Part shown: positions 54,502-63,417 of the stretch, piece after piece
Position numbering within the stretch: position 1 is the stretch's first letter
Layout of the letters: each line of letters starts with the position of its first letter
NCBI RefSeq assembly: GCF_047301505.1
Contig: NZ_CP154840.1
Span: 1,178,001 to 1,242,000 of the forward strand
Source of the DNA: Lysinibacillus_B sp031181585
Lineage (GTDB): Bacteria > Bacillota > Bacilli > Bacillales_A > Planococcaceae
Length of the DNA: 64,000 nucleotides
Direction: 5' to 3'
Program-made: the position numbers and the translations under genes
Notes under the pieces: model-generated
Database searches by the model: none
Seen by the model: the letters and a program-made list of their open reading frames with translations, nothing else
What the model was told of the DNA's origin: nothing

Positions 54502-54538
54502 AAAATCCTGCATGGATTATTATGCAGGATTTTTTTAT
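54502..54538 (+). terminator. MFS exporter terminator
   Basis: AAATCCTGCAT ... ATGCAGGATTT stem followed by TTTTTATT. Confidence 0.85.
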
Positions 54539-54678
54539 TCTGCATGTTGTATAGAAAAGTAAATACATATTTATTTATAATGCAATTGGTATTGTAAAAA
54601 ATTACAATTAAATTAGCGAGTTCAAGAAAGGCTTTATCATTAGTAGAACTTATTACTTTTTTTGAAAGGGGTATGTAG

Positions 54679-55389
54679 ATGAGACAAATAATTGCTCTTG
54701 GCGGTGGCGGATTTTCAATGGAACCAGATAATCCATTATTAGATTTATATATATTAAAACAAGCAGATAAAGCTAAGCCGCGAATTTGCTTTATCTCTAC
54801 TGCAAGTGGAGATTCCGATAATTATATATCAAGGTATTATAACTTTTTTAATCAACAAGATTGTAAACCTTCCCATTTGTCCTTATTTGAACCTCCAACA
54901 AGGGATCTCGAAGGCTTTATTTTAGAGAACGATATTATATATGTCGGTGGAGGAAATACTAAAAACCTTTTAGCATTGTGGAAGGAATGGAATGTAGACG
55001 ATATATTAAAAAAAGCGTGGAATCAGGGCATTGTTTTAGCAGGGCTAAGTGCAGGTTCGATTTGCTGGTTTGAAGAAGGAGTTACTGATTCATATGGGGA
55101 TGGGCTTGAACCAATAAAATGTTTGGGTTTTTTAAAGGGGAGCAATTGTCCGCATTACGATGGAGAAATTGAGAGAAGACCTGCATATCACAAACTTATT
55201 GAAGCAGGAAAAATACAACCAGGGGTTGCCGCAGATGATGGGGTTGCTATTCATTATAAGGAACAAGAAATTAGTAAAATAGTCAGTTCAAGACTTAACG
55301 CCAAGGCTTATCGTGTTTCTTACGAAAAGAAGGTTATAGAGACAGAGCTGCAAACGGAATTTTTAGGACCCTACCGAACTAATGGGTAA
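54679..55389 (+). CDS. Peptidase E (S51 family)
   Basis: 236 residues. The nucleophile elbow GLSAGSICWFE and IIYVGGGNTKNLLALWK are typical of S51 dipeptidases (aspartyl dipeptidase-like). N-terminal IIALGGGGFSMEPDNPLLDLYIL. ATG after GAAAGGGG. No linked partner; stand-alone gene. Confidence 0.88.
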   Translation: MRQIIALGGGGFSMEPDNPLLDLYILKQADKAKPRICFISTASGDSDNYISRYYNFFNQQDCKPSHLSLFEPPTRDLEGFILENDIIYVGGGNTKNLLALWKEWNVDDILKKAWNQGIVLAGLSAGSICWFEEGVTDSYGDGLEPIKCLGFLKGSNCPHYDGEIERRPAYHKLIEAGKIQPGVAADDGVAIHYKEQEISKIVSSRLNAKAYRVSYEKKVIETELQTEFLGPYRTNG

Positions 55390-55481
55390 TTTAGTTGAAC
55401 AATCGGATGCGGTTATGGAGCAGCACGATTAGGAAATGCCTAACCTTTTTAAAAGTCTCATACCTAACAAAGACGAATAAC

Positions 55482-55522
55482 TCCATTTTGATCAATCTTT
55501 TTTCAAAATGGAATTTTTGTTT
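55482..55522 (+). terminator. Terminator after the peptidase E gene
   Basis: TCCATTTTG ... CAAAATGGA stem followed by ATTTTTGTTTT. Confidence 0.75.
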
Positions 55523-55680
55523 TGCTATTAAGTAAGGATTGAACAGTATTTTTTATTAAACATTATTCAAAACAATAAAAGAAAAGAATGTACCTGACTG
55601 ATAGAGGAGACGAAATCCTCCTGCTTGATGGTAGGATTTCATTGTTAATTATAGTAAAATAAAGGAGGGAGATGATAATA

Positions 55681-56289
55681 ATGAATGCGTTTCAAATGCA
55701 CTTAATTGAAAAGCAAGCCCTGAAGTTACTAAATAGTTTGTCTACCTCAAAGGATGAAAAGGTACTGGCGGCGGTGCGTGGCCTTATCGATACAACTCTA
55801 ACTGAAGCAGAAGTGCCGCGTTTTATTATAGAAGATGTCCTGGCCTTGAAGGATCGCCAGCAGTTGGAGCCGTTTTTCAAGATGGTTAAGGAAAATGTAC
55901 AGCCTTTCCCGGAAGTTTCTGAACAGGCGGTCAAGCGCCTATGGAAGAAAGAGAAAAAACTGAAGGCCCCCAAAGTGGCGAATCCGCATGTAACGTTTGT
56001 TGCGTGGGATGATACATCTACTCGTACACGCTTTTTCGTGTATGAGCAGGAAGGCGAGCTGACAGGAGTCAAAGGCGTCTTTTCAACAGAACAAATAAAA
56101 GGTGTATGTGCGCTTTGCCGCCAGCATCAAAGTGTCTCTCTTTTCACAACGAAGGAAAAGGGAGAAGCTGAAGGAACTTATAAAAAGTACAGCCAGTATA
56201 TTTGTAAAGATATCGAAAAGTGCGAGCAGGGCATCGATTCACAGGAAAAATTATTTAGCTTTATGGAAACGGTTAAACCACGGTCATAA
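55681..56289 (+). CDS. FusB/FusC-family EF-G-binding protein
   Basis: About 202 residues. N-terminal helical bundle and a C-terminal treble-clef zinc finger with KGVCALCRQHQSVSLFTTKEKG ... YICKDIEKCEQ, i.e. CxxC and CxxxxC as in Staphylococcus FusB (KGFCTICNKESNVSLFMKK ... YICRDSIHC). FusB proteins release ribosome-bound EF-G and give fusidic acid resistance; chromosomal relatives in Bacillales exist, with uncertain physiological role. Start 55681 or 55672; AAAGGAGGGAG precedes both. Confidence 0.85.
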   Translation: MNAFQMHLIEKQALKLLNSLSTSKDEKVLAAVRGLIDTTLTEAEVPRFIIEDVLALKDRQQLEPFFKMVKENVQPFPEVSEQAVKRLWKKEKKLKAPKVANPHVTFVAWDDTSTRTRFFVYEQEGELTGVKGVFSTEQIKGVCALCRQHQSVSLFTTKEKGEAEGTYKKYSQYICKDIEKCEQGIDSQEKLFSFMETVKPRS

Positions 56290-56293
56290 AGCA

Positions 56294-56325
56294 GAGCGCG
56301 TCTCAATCATGAGGCGCGTTTTTTG
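56294..56325 (+). terminator. Terminator after the FusB-like gene
   Basis: CGCGTCTCA-ATCA-TGAGGCGCG stem followed by TTTTTTG. Confidence 0.8.
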
Positions 56326-56390
56326 TTGAGAAGGTTGGATTCGCCGGTATCGATCAAAAAATCGCCGGTATCTAGTTCAGACAGCATAAA

Positions 56391-56422
56391 TAAAACCCCC
56401 GCGGAACAGTTAGCCGCGAGGG
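56391..56422 (-). terminator. Terminator of the aminotransferase gene
   Basis: On the minus strand CCCTCGCGG ... CCGCGGGGG followed by TTTTATT, just past the stop codon. Confidence 0.75.
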
Positions 56423-56429
56423 AAATTAA

Positions 56430-57626
56430 TTATGCATTCACTTTTTCAACAGGTGCATATGCATAGAGAATGGCACCAAGTCGTTTGATACCTTCTTCGA
56501 TCACATCAGGTGTTGAGTTTGTATAGTTAAGGCGCAATGTATTGACGTTTTCCGGGTGCGTATAGAATGGGTCGCCTGGAACGAATGCGACTTTTGCCTC
56601 CATTGCTGCATGGAATACATCAAGTGCAGAGACACCTTCCTGAAGTGTGACCCAAATAAACATACCGCCACCCGGCTTCGTATACTTCACAGTCGGAGGG
56701 AAGTATTTGGCTATTGCATTCAGCATCGCATCGGATTGTGCCCGGTATAAATTAATAATATTTTCAACATGCTCTTTGTACTCATTATTTGCAAGGTACT
56801 CATAGATAACGTATTGGGAGAAAATGTTTGTATGCAGATCTGTCGCCTGTTTTGCAGTCTCAATATGGCCAAGCAGCTCTTTGTTTTTCGTCACGATCCA
56901 GCCAAGACGCATCCCCGGTGTAACCGTTTTGGAGAAGGAGCCTAGCAGGATTGAGTTCTCAAGACGACCACCGCCAATATACGGCAATGTTTCTCCGCGG
57001 AAACGAAGCTCTCCATACGGATCATCCTCGATCAATGCCACATCATATTTCTTTACCACATCATAGATTGCTTCGCGCTTTTCAGCGGAATACGTGATAC
57101 CCGTCGGATTTTGGAAATTCGGCACAGTGTAAATGAATTTTACATTCGGATTTTGCAGCTGCTGTTCAAGCTCTGCAACATTCAAGCCATCATCCTCGAG
57201 CGTTACGGAATAAAAGCTTGGCTCTGCTAATGTAAATGCCTGGATTGCTCCAAGATAACCGGGTGCCTCCATGATGATACCATCGCCTTTATTGATCAGC
57301 ACCTTTCCGATTAGTTCTAATGCCTGTTGAGACCCCGTCGTAATGAATACTTCATCAGGTTGAATATCCAGTCCGTGGGTCTTTTTGTATTTCGCGGCAA
57401 TGAATTCGCGCAGCGGCAGATAACCTTGTGTCGTTGAATATTGGAATAGCTTTGTTCCATGTACATCAATCGAGTTATTAATTGCCTCTCGCAGCTTCTC
57501 TGTCGGGAAAGAAATTGGGTTCGGAAGACCTCCCGCAAAGGAAATGACATCAGGCTCTCCTGTTACCTTTAAAATATTGCGGATGAATGAAGATGGCGTT
57601 TTTAAAATCTTATCAGAGTACTGCAT
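56430..57626 (-). CDS. PLP-dependent class I aminotransferase (LysN/ARO8-like)
   Basis: 398 residues. VISFAGGLPNPISFPTEKLREAI, TTGSQQALELIGKVLIN, YTVPNFQNPTGITYS and the PLP-lysine stretch GSFSKTVTPGMRLGWIV place it with 2-aminoadipate/aromatic/branched-chain aminotransferases, without the GntR domain of MocR proteins. Substrate not determined. Stand-alone, divergent from asnB. Confidence 0.88.
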   Translation of the reverse strand: MQYSDKILKTPSSFIRNILKVTGEPDVISFAGGLPNPISFPTEKLREAINNSIDVHGTKLFQYSTTQGYLPLREFIAAKYKKTHGLDIQPDEVFITTGSQQALELIGKVLINKGDGIIMEAPGYLGAIQAFTLAEPSFYSVTLEDDGLNVAELEQQLQNPNVKFIYTVPNFQNPTGITYSAEKREAIYDVVKKYDVALIEDDPYGELRFRGETLPYIGGGRLENSILLGSFSKTVTPGMRLGWIVTKNKELLGHIETAKQATDLHTNIFSQYVIYEYLANNEYKEHVENIINLYRAQSDAMLNAIAKYFPPTVKYTKPGGGMFIWVTLQEGVSALDVFHAAMEAKVAFVPGDPFYTHPENVNTLRLNYTNSTPDVIEEGIKRLGAILYAYAPVEKVNA

Positions 57627-58060
57627 AAAGTATCGTTCCTTTTCCTATATAAGTGTGAGGCAGGACAACTATGAAGCCAGTCCCCCATGCCGTGATTCAG
57701 TATTACTAGATAATATCAGATAATTCGAACAAATAAAACTCCTAATCCCAAAGATTCCTGAAAGAAAGTAAGACAAAGAGCTTTTTTTTACGTAAAGACG
57801 CAGATATGAAGAAGTTTCCAGAAATAATGTACATAAAAAAGAAACCTATTAATCACCAAATATCTGAAAAGTCTGACATATTTGTAAGGTATCAAATTTT
57901 GATTGTTCTGTCAATTGGTGATTTGTTTGTGTTTTGATTAAGATATGATATATTACTAGTTGTAATCAGGATAAGGCATGAAAGCCAATAAATGCTGACG
58001 AATCCTCTAATAAGGCAGGATCGTCTTTTACTTTTATTACTAAAGGGGAATTATAAGAAT
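57627..58060. other. 434-bp divergent intergenic region, aminotransferase / asnB
   Basis: No gene seen. AATCACCAA (57851-57859) and TTGGTGATT (57915-57923) form an inverted repeat. AAATATCTGAAAAGT (57858-57872) matches the CodY box AATTTTCWGAAAATT at 12 of 15 positions. Confidence 0.4.
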
Positions 58061-59971
58061 ATGTGTGGTTTTATCGGTTATGTTAATGGCACTAATCCAC
58101 TTAATCATAAAGAAACAATTGAGAATATGATGAATACAATTATCCACCGCGGTCCAGATAGCGGCGGAATTCATTCTGACGAGAAGGTAACGCTGGGCTT
58201 CCGTCGATTGAGCATCATCGACTTGACAGAAGGTGCCAACCAGCCGCTTTATAATGAAGCAGGGGATACTGTTCTAATATTCAATGGAGAAATCTACAAT
58301 TTTATGACGCTTCGTTCAGAATTGGAAGCTAAAGGATACCAATTTAAAACGAATTCAGATAGTGAAGTATTATTGCACGGTTATGCAGAGTACGGCTTTG
58401 AGCTTGTTCACAAGCTTCGTGGTATGTTTGCTTTCTGTATTTGGGACAAAAAAAATGATCTGCAATTTATTGCACGTGACGGTTTTGGGATTAAACCGCT
58501 TTACTATACAGAAAATACAACAGACGGCACAATCATCTTCGGTTCGGAGATTAAATCGTTCCTTCCGCATCCATCCTTTATTAAAGAACTAAATAAAGAT
58601 GCACTTCGTCCTTATTTAACATTCCAATATTCTGCAATGGATGAGACTTTCTTCAAAGGGGTATACAAGCTTCCAGCAGGACATTTTATGGTGATTAAAA
58701 ACCAAAAAATAGAAAAAACAGAAAGATATTGGGACAAAAAGTTCAGTGCGTCCAAAGGATCAATAGAAGAAACAATTGCGAACATCCGCGAAACAGTGGC
58801 CGAATCTGTAAAAGCCCACCAAATTTCAGATGTTAAGGTTGGTTCCTTCCTATCCGGTGGAATTGATTCAAGCTATATCGCGGCATTATTAAAGCCGGAT
58901 AAAAGCTTCTCAGTTGGTTTCTCGGACTACGAGGCGATGTTCAACGAAACAAATCACGCCAAAGATTTATCAGATATCCTTGGGATTCAAAATGAACGCA
59001 AATATGTATCGGCGGAAGAGTGCTTTGACGCACTGCCAACAATTCAGTGGCATATGGATGAGCCGCAGTCTAATCCCTCTTCTGTACCATTATATTTCCT
59101 TTCAGAGCTAGCAAGAAAGGATGTAACAGTTGTTCTTTCAGGTGAAGGAGCAGATGAAATTTTCGGCGGTTATGAATGGTACAAGCCGTCAGCGAAAATG
59201 CAAAAATATGAGAGCATTCCATTAGGTCTGCGTAAAGCGATTGCCGGGCTTGCGGGTGCATTGCCGAAAAATGCCTATACAAACTTCCTGAAAAAAGGCG
59301 GGCAAACAGTCGAGGAACGCTTTATTGGTGAAGCGGTCGTTTGGGATGAAAAAGATGCATATAATGTGCTGAAGCCTGAATACCGAAAAGGGCCTTCCGT
59401 GCATGATATTACAAAACGCATTTACGCTGAAGTACCTGGTGAAGACGATGTAACGAAAATGCAATATCTTGACCTTAACTTATGGCTGCCGGGCGATATT
59501 TTACTAAAGGCTGATAAAATGAGTATGGCGCATTCGATCGAGCTTCGTGTTCCATTCCTGGATAAAGAAGTAATGGAAATGGCGAAAAAAATTCCGACGG
59601 AGCACCGTGTGAATGAAGCAGATACAAAATATGCTCTTCGTCAAGCAGCACTTGAGGAGCTGCCAGAAGAGTGGGCGAAGCGTAAAAAGCTTGGTTTCCC
59701 TGTACCGATTCGTCACTGGCTGCGTGAAGAACGTTATTATAATCTTGTAAAAGAGGCGTTTACAGCGGACTATGCGGGGGAATTCTTTAATAAAGAACAA
59801 CTTGTCTCTTACCTGGATGCCCACTACAAAGGTGAGCATAACTATGCACGTTATATTTGGACAGTATACGTGTTCCTAGTATGGTATAAATGCTTCTTCA
59901 TTGAAGATACTAATTGGACTAAATTGAAGGGAACGAGACAAAATGCGATGGCGTCTCATTCTGATTTGTAG
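58061..59971 (+). CDS. asnB: Glutamine-hydrolysing asparagine synthetase
   Basis: 636 residues from the ATG at 58061, which puts the catalytic Cys at position 2 (MCGFIGYVNG), as the glutaminase domain requires; the frame is open 23 codons upstream. Glutaminase domain with RGPDSGG and FNGEIYNF (1-200), then the synthetase domain with the pyrophosphate loop SFLSGGIDSSYIAALL and LSGEGADEIFGGYEWYK. The end overlaps the next gene by 29 bases. Confidence 0.95.
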   Translation: MCGFIGYVNGTNPLNHKETIENMMNTIIHRGPDSGGIHSDEKVTLGFRRLSIIDLTEGANQPLYNEAGDTVLIFNGEIYNFMTLRSELEAKGYQFKTNSDSEVLLHGYAEYGFELVHKLRGMFAFCIWDKKNDLQFIARDGFGIKPLYYTENTTDGTIIFGSEIKSFLPHPSFIKELNKDALRPYLTFQYSAMDETFFKGVYKLPAGHFMVIKNQKIEKTERYWDKKFSASKGSIEETIANIRETVAESVKAHQISDVKVGSFLSGGIDSSYIAALLKPDKSFSVGFSDYEAMFNETNHAKDLSDILGIQNERKYVSAEECFDALPTIQWHMDEPQSNPSSVPLYFLSELARKDVTVVLSGEGADEIFGGYEWYKPSAKMQKYESIPLGLRKAIAGLAGALPKNAYTNFLKKGGQTVEERFIGEAVVWDEKDAYNVLKPEYRKGPSVHDITKRIYAEVPGEDDVTKMQYLDLNLWLPGDILLKADKMSMAHSIELRVPFLDKEVMEMAKKIPTEHRVNEADTKYALRQAALEELPEEWAKRKKLGFPVPIRHWLREERYYNLVKEAFTADYAGEFFNKEQLVSYLDAHYKGEHNYARYIWTVYVFLVWYKCFFIEDTNWTKLKGTRQNAMASHSDL

Positions 59972-60899
59972 TTTCAGTCTTTTGTTATTAGCTTGTCAGG
60001 AAGATCATACCCAAGGAAAGACCAGTGGGGCAGAACTTGTCGTCATGCCGGTAGAGTATTACAGCGGCGCGGCGATTAATAATGTCATGATAGAAGTATA
60101 TGATGAGGCCGGTGAGCGTATCGGGGCCGAATTAAGCTATGAGGGAGAAGCGGTTTTTTCGGAGGTGCAATCCGATAAAACATACTTCATACGAGTCGGT
60201 CCGGAAGAACATATAGAGGATGAGGCATGGGGCACTGAAAAAACCATTGTCTTTGATGCCTCCAATCCTTATGTTGTCATTGAAACAAATGCAGTGGACC
60301 ATGAGCAGGCATTAGCTGTCCCGGTGCATATGCAAAAGCCCGAACTTCCGCATGGCTGTGAAATTACAGCGTTAACGTCTGTATTAGCCTATTATGGTGC
60401 CGAAGCTGACAAGATGACAATGGCAGACAGCTATTTGCCAAAGCAAGCATTCAAGCAGGAAGGTGACCGGAAAATTGGTCCCGACCCAAATGAATACTAT
60501 GCCGGCGAGCCTAGCAGCCCACAAGGTACCTATTCATTTGCAGGCCCCATTGTACAGGCAGCAAGTGACTATATTGCCGAGCATGACATGGATCTTGCCG
60601 CAGAAAATAAAAGCGGCAGCTCTATTGAAGAAATCGAACAATATGTAGAGCTCGGTATTCCAGTCATCAGCTGGGTGACGCTTGATTTATCAGAGCCGCG
60701 CAAAAGAGGCGGCTGGTACATTGCTGGTACAGATACATTCCATGAAATGTATACTAACCTTCATGCGGTCGTTATTGTAGATATAACAGATGAGAGCGTT
60801 GAAGTGATGGACCCGTTAAAGGGTATCGTGCAATTGAATAAGGAACAGTTTTTCGCCAGCTATAAAGCGTTAGGCGAACAGGCTGTAGCTGTTTACTAG
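59943..60899 (+). CDS. C39-like cysteine peptidase lipoprotein
   Basis: 318 residues: lipoprotein signal MRWRLILICSFSLLLLAC (lipid Cys 18), an N-terminal beta domain (about 30-120), then a peptidase C39-like papain fold with PHGCEITALTSVLAYYG (Cys), TNLHAVVIVDI (His) and VMDPLKG (Asp). Anchored outside the cell; may cleave peptides or bind ligands. It starts within asnB, with AAGGGAACG upstream, so the two are probably co-transcribed. No lantibiotic or ABC exporter partner is near. Confidence 0.85.
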   Translation: MRWRLILICSFSLLLLACQEDHTQGKTSGAELVVMPVEYYSGAAINNVMIEVYDEAGERIGAELSYEGEAVFSEVQSDKTYFIRVGPEEHIEDEAWGTEKTIVFDASNPYVVIETNAVDHEQALAVPVHMQKPELPHGCEITALTSVLAYYGAEADKMTMADSYLPKQAFKQEGDRKIGPDPNEYYAGEPSSPQGTYSFAGPIVQAASDYIAEHDMDLAAENKSGSSIEEIEQYVELGIPVISWVTLDLSEPRKRGGWYIAGTDTFHEMYTNLHAVVIVDITDESVEVMDPLKGIVQLNKEQFFASYKALGEQAVAVY

Positions 60900-60921
60900 A
60901 AGCCGCCATATTTGGCGGCTT
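60899..60921 (+). repeat. Duplicated terminator hairpin, copy 1
   Basis: GAAGCCGCCATATTTGGCGG then CTT. Identical over 23 bases to 61121-61143 but without a T-run. Starts inside the stop codon of the C39-like gene. Confidence 0.85.
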
Positions 60922-61120
60922 CAGCCTGTTGACAAACGCTTTCATTCATCGTTGCTTGCCTCGATCGTCCGCTCATGAACTTAAGTTCTATTTGCGTCTT
61001 CGCTCGTCGGCGCGCCTTGTCTGGCAAGCGTTTTCAAGACAGACTGGGTAAACCTTTATTTTAAAAACCTATCTGAAAAAACGTGAAGACAAAGTCGAAA
61101 AACGACTTTGTCTTCACTCT
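60922..61120. repeat. Roughly 200-bp inserted segment between the two hairpin copies
   Basis: Ends resemble imperfect inverted repeats: TTGACAAACGCT (60929-60940) against AAGCGTTTTCAA (61026-61037). A perfect 15-bp hairpin GTGAAGACAAAGTCG-AAAAA-CGACTTTGTCTTCAC is at 61083-61117. No coding potential. Confidence 0.55.
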
Positions 61121-61150
61121 GAAGCCGCCATATTTGGCGGCTTTTTTTAT
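61121..61150 (+). terminator. Duplicated terminator hairpin, copy 2 (functional form)
   Basis: Same hairpin as 60899-60921 but followed by TTTTTTT. Probably the real end of the asnB/C39 transcript. Confidence 0.8.
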
Positions 61151-61201
61151 GTGGAATATTTTATGTTATAATTTTTTTGTAACGGACAAGGAGGGAAAGG
61201 T

Positions 61202-61363
61202 ATGTTATTGCCACAGCAAATTACAGCTGCATTTGAAAAATTGAATGAAGAAGAAGCAAAAGCCCTGTTGGTAGAAATTTTTACTGCCCGTAATTACGGT
61301 AATCAGGAAATGATCATGACAATTAATGAAATAGTCGAACGGCTTGATATAGAGAAGCAGTAA
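61202..61363 (+). CDS. 53-residue orphan protein
   Basis: Starts at ATG 61202 with a strong AAGGAGGGAAAGG and reads MLLPQQITAAFEKLNEEEAK then ALLVEIFTARNYGNQEMIMTI-NEIVERLDIEKQ (split for length). Amphipathic, probably all-helical, no membrane segment. AT-rich promoter-like sequence precedes it. I do not recognise a family. Confidence 0.6.
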   Translation: MLLPQQITAAFEKLNEEEAKALLVEIFTARNYGNQEMIMTINEIVERLDIEKQ

Positions 61364-61371
61364 GCGCCTCT

Positions 61372-62037
61372 TTATGAAGCGCTTTCGTCAGGCTCTTTCT
61401 GATTTTTTACCATTTGTTTTACATAGGCATAGATTGTAGGTAGAAGGACCACGGCTGAAATGAGTAATAAGGTGAACATGAGGTTATCTGCAACCCAAGG
61501 AATGTTTCCAAGGGCATAACCAGAGAAAAGCCATACACATGTCCACAAGAGAGCTCCAAACATATTGTAGCGTACAAATTTTTTATACGGATATTGGGTG
61601 AACCCCGATATAAAGGGAGTCATTGTCCGCATAAGCGGCACAAATCGGCTGAATGTCAAAGCGACTCTGTCATAGTCTTGTATAAAGGTCTTTGCTCTTG
61701 TCAAAATATCCGAAGGGATAAAACGGAACAATATTGACTTTTCTTCAGGGATATTACCAAGCAGTTTCCCAATCAAATAATTGTTGCTGTCTGCTAAGGT
61801 AGTAGCGATGAAGTAAAGGATGAAAAGTGTAACGATATCTAGTTTATCAAGTGCAGCTAAAGTTCCGCTGGCAAAAACGAGTGAATCACCAGGTAAAAAG
61901 GTGAGGACGACAAAGGCAGTCTTTGTAAAGACCACGGCAAATAGTAGAAAATAAATAGCAATGCCGAATTTCTTAATGTAAGAATACAATTCTGTATCAA
62001 CCATTCTTAAAAATTCAAAAATTTCCGCAATTGACAT
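61372..62037 (-). CDS. DedA-family membrane protein
   Basis: 221 residues, five to six membrane helices. ETAFVVLTFLPGDSLVFASGTLAA-like segment (here KTAFVVLTFLPGDSLVFAS), the conserved E/D replaced by K at its start, then FSRFVPLMRTMTPFISGFTQYPYKKFVRYNMFGALLWT, the family's R/P/G signature. DedA proteins act in lipid (undecaprenyl-phosphate or phosphatidylethanolamine) flipping and membrane homeostasis. Converges with the 53-residue gene. Confidence 0.9.
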   Translation of the reverse strand: MSIAEIFEFLRMVDTELYSYIKKFGIAIYFLLFAVVFTKTAFVVLTFLPGDSLVFASGTLAALDKLDIVTLFILYFIATTLADSNNYLIGKLLGNIPEEKSILFRFIPSDILTRAKTFIQDYDRVALTFSRFVPLMRTMTPFISGFTQYPYKKFVRYNMFGALLWTCVWLFSGYALGNIPWVADNLMFTLLLISAVVLLPTIYAYVKQMVKNQKEPDESAS

Positions 62038-62140
62038 GGGATACCCTCATCATAATATATTTCTTTTCCTCATTATAAGTTGGGAAGGAAATGAATTACA
62101 AATAAAAGTAATCAGTGAATGCAAGAAAGGGGAGAAAGAT

Positions 62141-62641
62141 ATGGCTGCGAGGAGACCAAAGTTAACTATTGAAAAAACGTTGCTAGAAAAGTTTGCGAAT
62201 ATACTGGGTACTGCTGGTATATTGATAATGGTATTGCTGGTTGCCCTTAATTGGGGCAGTCTGCCTGACATAGTACCCACCCATTTTAACGGGGCAGGCG
62301 AGGCAGACGGTTGGGGCTCTAAATTTACACTGCTCATTTTACCCGGCATCGCTATCCTTTCACATATTCTTTTAGAAATTGTAGAGAGGAAACCGCATAC
62401 ACATAATTATCCAGCACGTCTTACAGAAGAAAACGCTGTGCTATTTTATACAGAAAGTGTAAGAATAATCAATTTGACGAAAAACATTATTGCCATGATG
62501 TTTGCCTTTATTACTTACCATATGATGAGGGGCGCCATGAATGGTGCTGAACAGCTGAATATGGTAGGGTTAGCTATATTCATGATTCTTTTATTCGCCG
62601 TGATCATTATCGGCATGGTACGTATGGCAAGAATCAAATAG
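62141..62641 (+). CDS. DUF1648 membrane protein
   Basis: 166 residues; ATG 62141 after AAAGGGGAGAAAG. WGSLPDIVPTHFNGAGEADGWGSKF is the DUF1648 signature, found in SdpI-like and other membrane proteins. Three to four membrane helices (about 18-38, 65-85, 113-133, 140-160). Function unknown; not linked here to a toxin or an SdpR-like regulator. Confidence 0.8.
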   Translation: MAARRPKLTIEKTLLEKFANILGTAGILIMVLLVALNWGSLPDIVPTHFNGAGEADGWGSKFTLLILPGIAILSHILLEIVERKPHTHNYPARLTEENAVLFYTESVRIINLTKNIIAMMFAFITYHMMRGAMNGAEQLNMVGLAIFMILLFAVIIIGMVRMARIK

Positions 62642-62649
62642 CCCGGGGG

Positions 62650-62680
62650 ACACAGTACAAACAGAGTACTGTGTTTTTTT
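62650..62680 (+). terminator. Terminator after the DUF1648 gene
   Basis: CACAGTAC ... GTACTGTG stem followed by TTTTTTT. Confidence 0.88.
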
Positions 62681-62768
62681 AGAGAAAGAAAGATGAAATG
62701 ATACATGTCCATTACGAAAACTTATTGTATGATGGGAAGTGGAATCAAGCAATAAGGGAGAGAGAGTA

Positions 62769-63254
62769 ATGAAAGCATATTTAGCAAATGGTCTATTTTC
62801 TATTGGCGACCGTTATGTAAATGAACAGATTGCCAAAGCATTGCGTGAGGCTATTGATGGTATTGCCCTATACGTGCCACAGGAAAATGACGCCATAAAC
62901 GATAAATCGTCATATGCTGACAGTCTGGCAATTGCCGCGGCGGATTTGGCGCATCTACAGGCAAGTGATGTGCTGATTGCCGTAGTGGACGGAGTGGAAA
63001 TCGATTCGGGAGTAGCGGCAGAAATTGGTGTCTTCTCAACATATAACCGGCCAATCATCGCTCTGTTTTCGGATGTTCGGCAGCAGGGACGTGACAATGA
63101 GAAAAAGATTCAGGCTCTTGTAGAAGACGGGTTGGAAAACCAGTTCATCTACCGTAATTTATTTGTAGTCGGCCTCATTAAGCAAAATGGGGTTATTGTA
63201 AATACAATCGAGCAATTGGTCGATGAAGTGGAGAAGTGCCTGCAAAAAATTTAA
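62769..63254 (+). CDS. Nucleoside 2-deoxyribosyltransferase
   Basis: 161 residues from ATG 62769 (MKAYLANGLFSIGDRYVNEQI), with GGGAGAGAG upstream. DVLIAVVDGVEIDSGVAAEIGVF holds the catalytic Glu and the DxD-like acidic residues of the family, which swaps bases between deoxynucleosides or hydrolyses them. Single gene with its own terminator. Confidence 0.85.
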   Translation: MKAYLANGLFSIGDRYVNEQIAKALREAIDGIALYVPQENDAINDKSSYADSLAIAAADLAHLQASDVLIAVVDGVEIDSGVAAEIGVFSTYNRPIIALFSDVRQQGRDNEKKIQALVEDGLENQFIYRNLFVVGLIKQNGVIVNTIEQLVDEVEKCLQKI

Positions 63255-63270
63255 GAAATTCATACAAGAG

Positions 63271-63313
63271 AAAGGGTATTCCTATAAGCTTATTTATAGG
63301 GATATCCTTTTTC
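63271..63313 (+). terminator. Terminator after the deoxyribosyltransferase gene
   Basis: AAAGGGTATTCCTATA ... TATAGGGATATCCTTT stem followed by TTC. Confidence 0.8.
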
Positions 63314-63417
63314 AATGCTATAAATAATTTTTCCAAATGATTCTAAAGTATTGCTTTTGATTGAAAATTCAGACCTTTTACCCTACAATGTATGGGAGAG
63401 TACAAAGGGGTGGTTAT

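Noticed and set aside
56342..56374. Two copies of CGCCGGTATC as a repeat array
   Set aside because: Only two short copies; no array structure and no CRISPR features.
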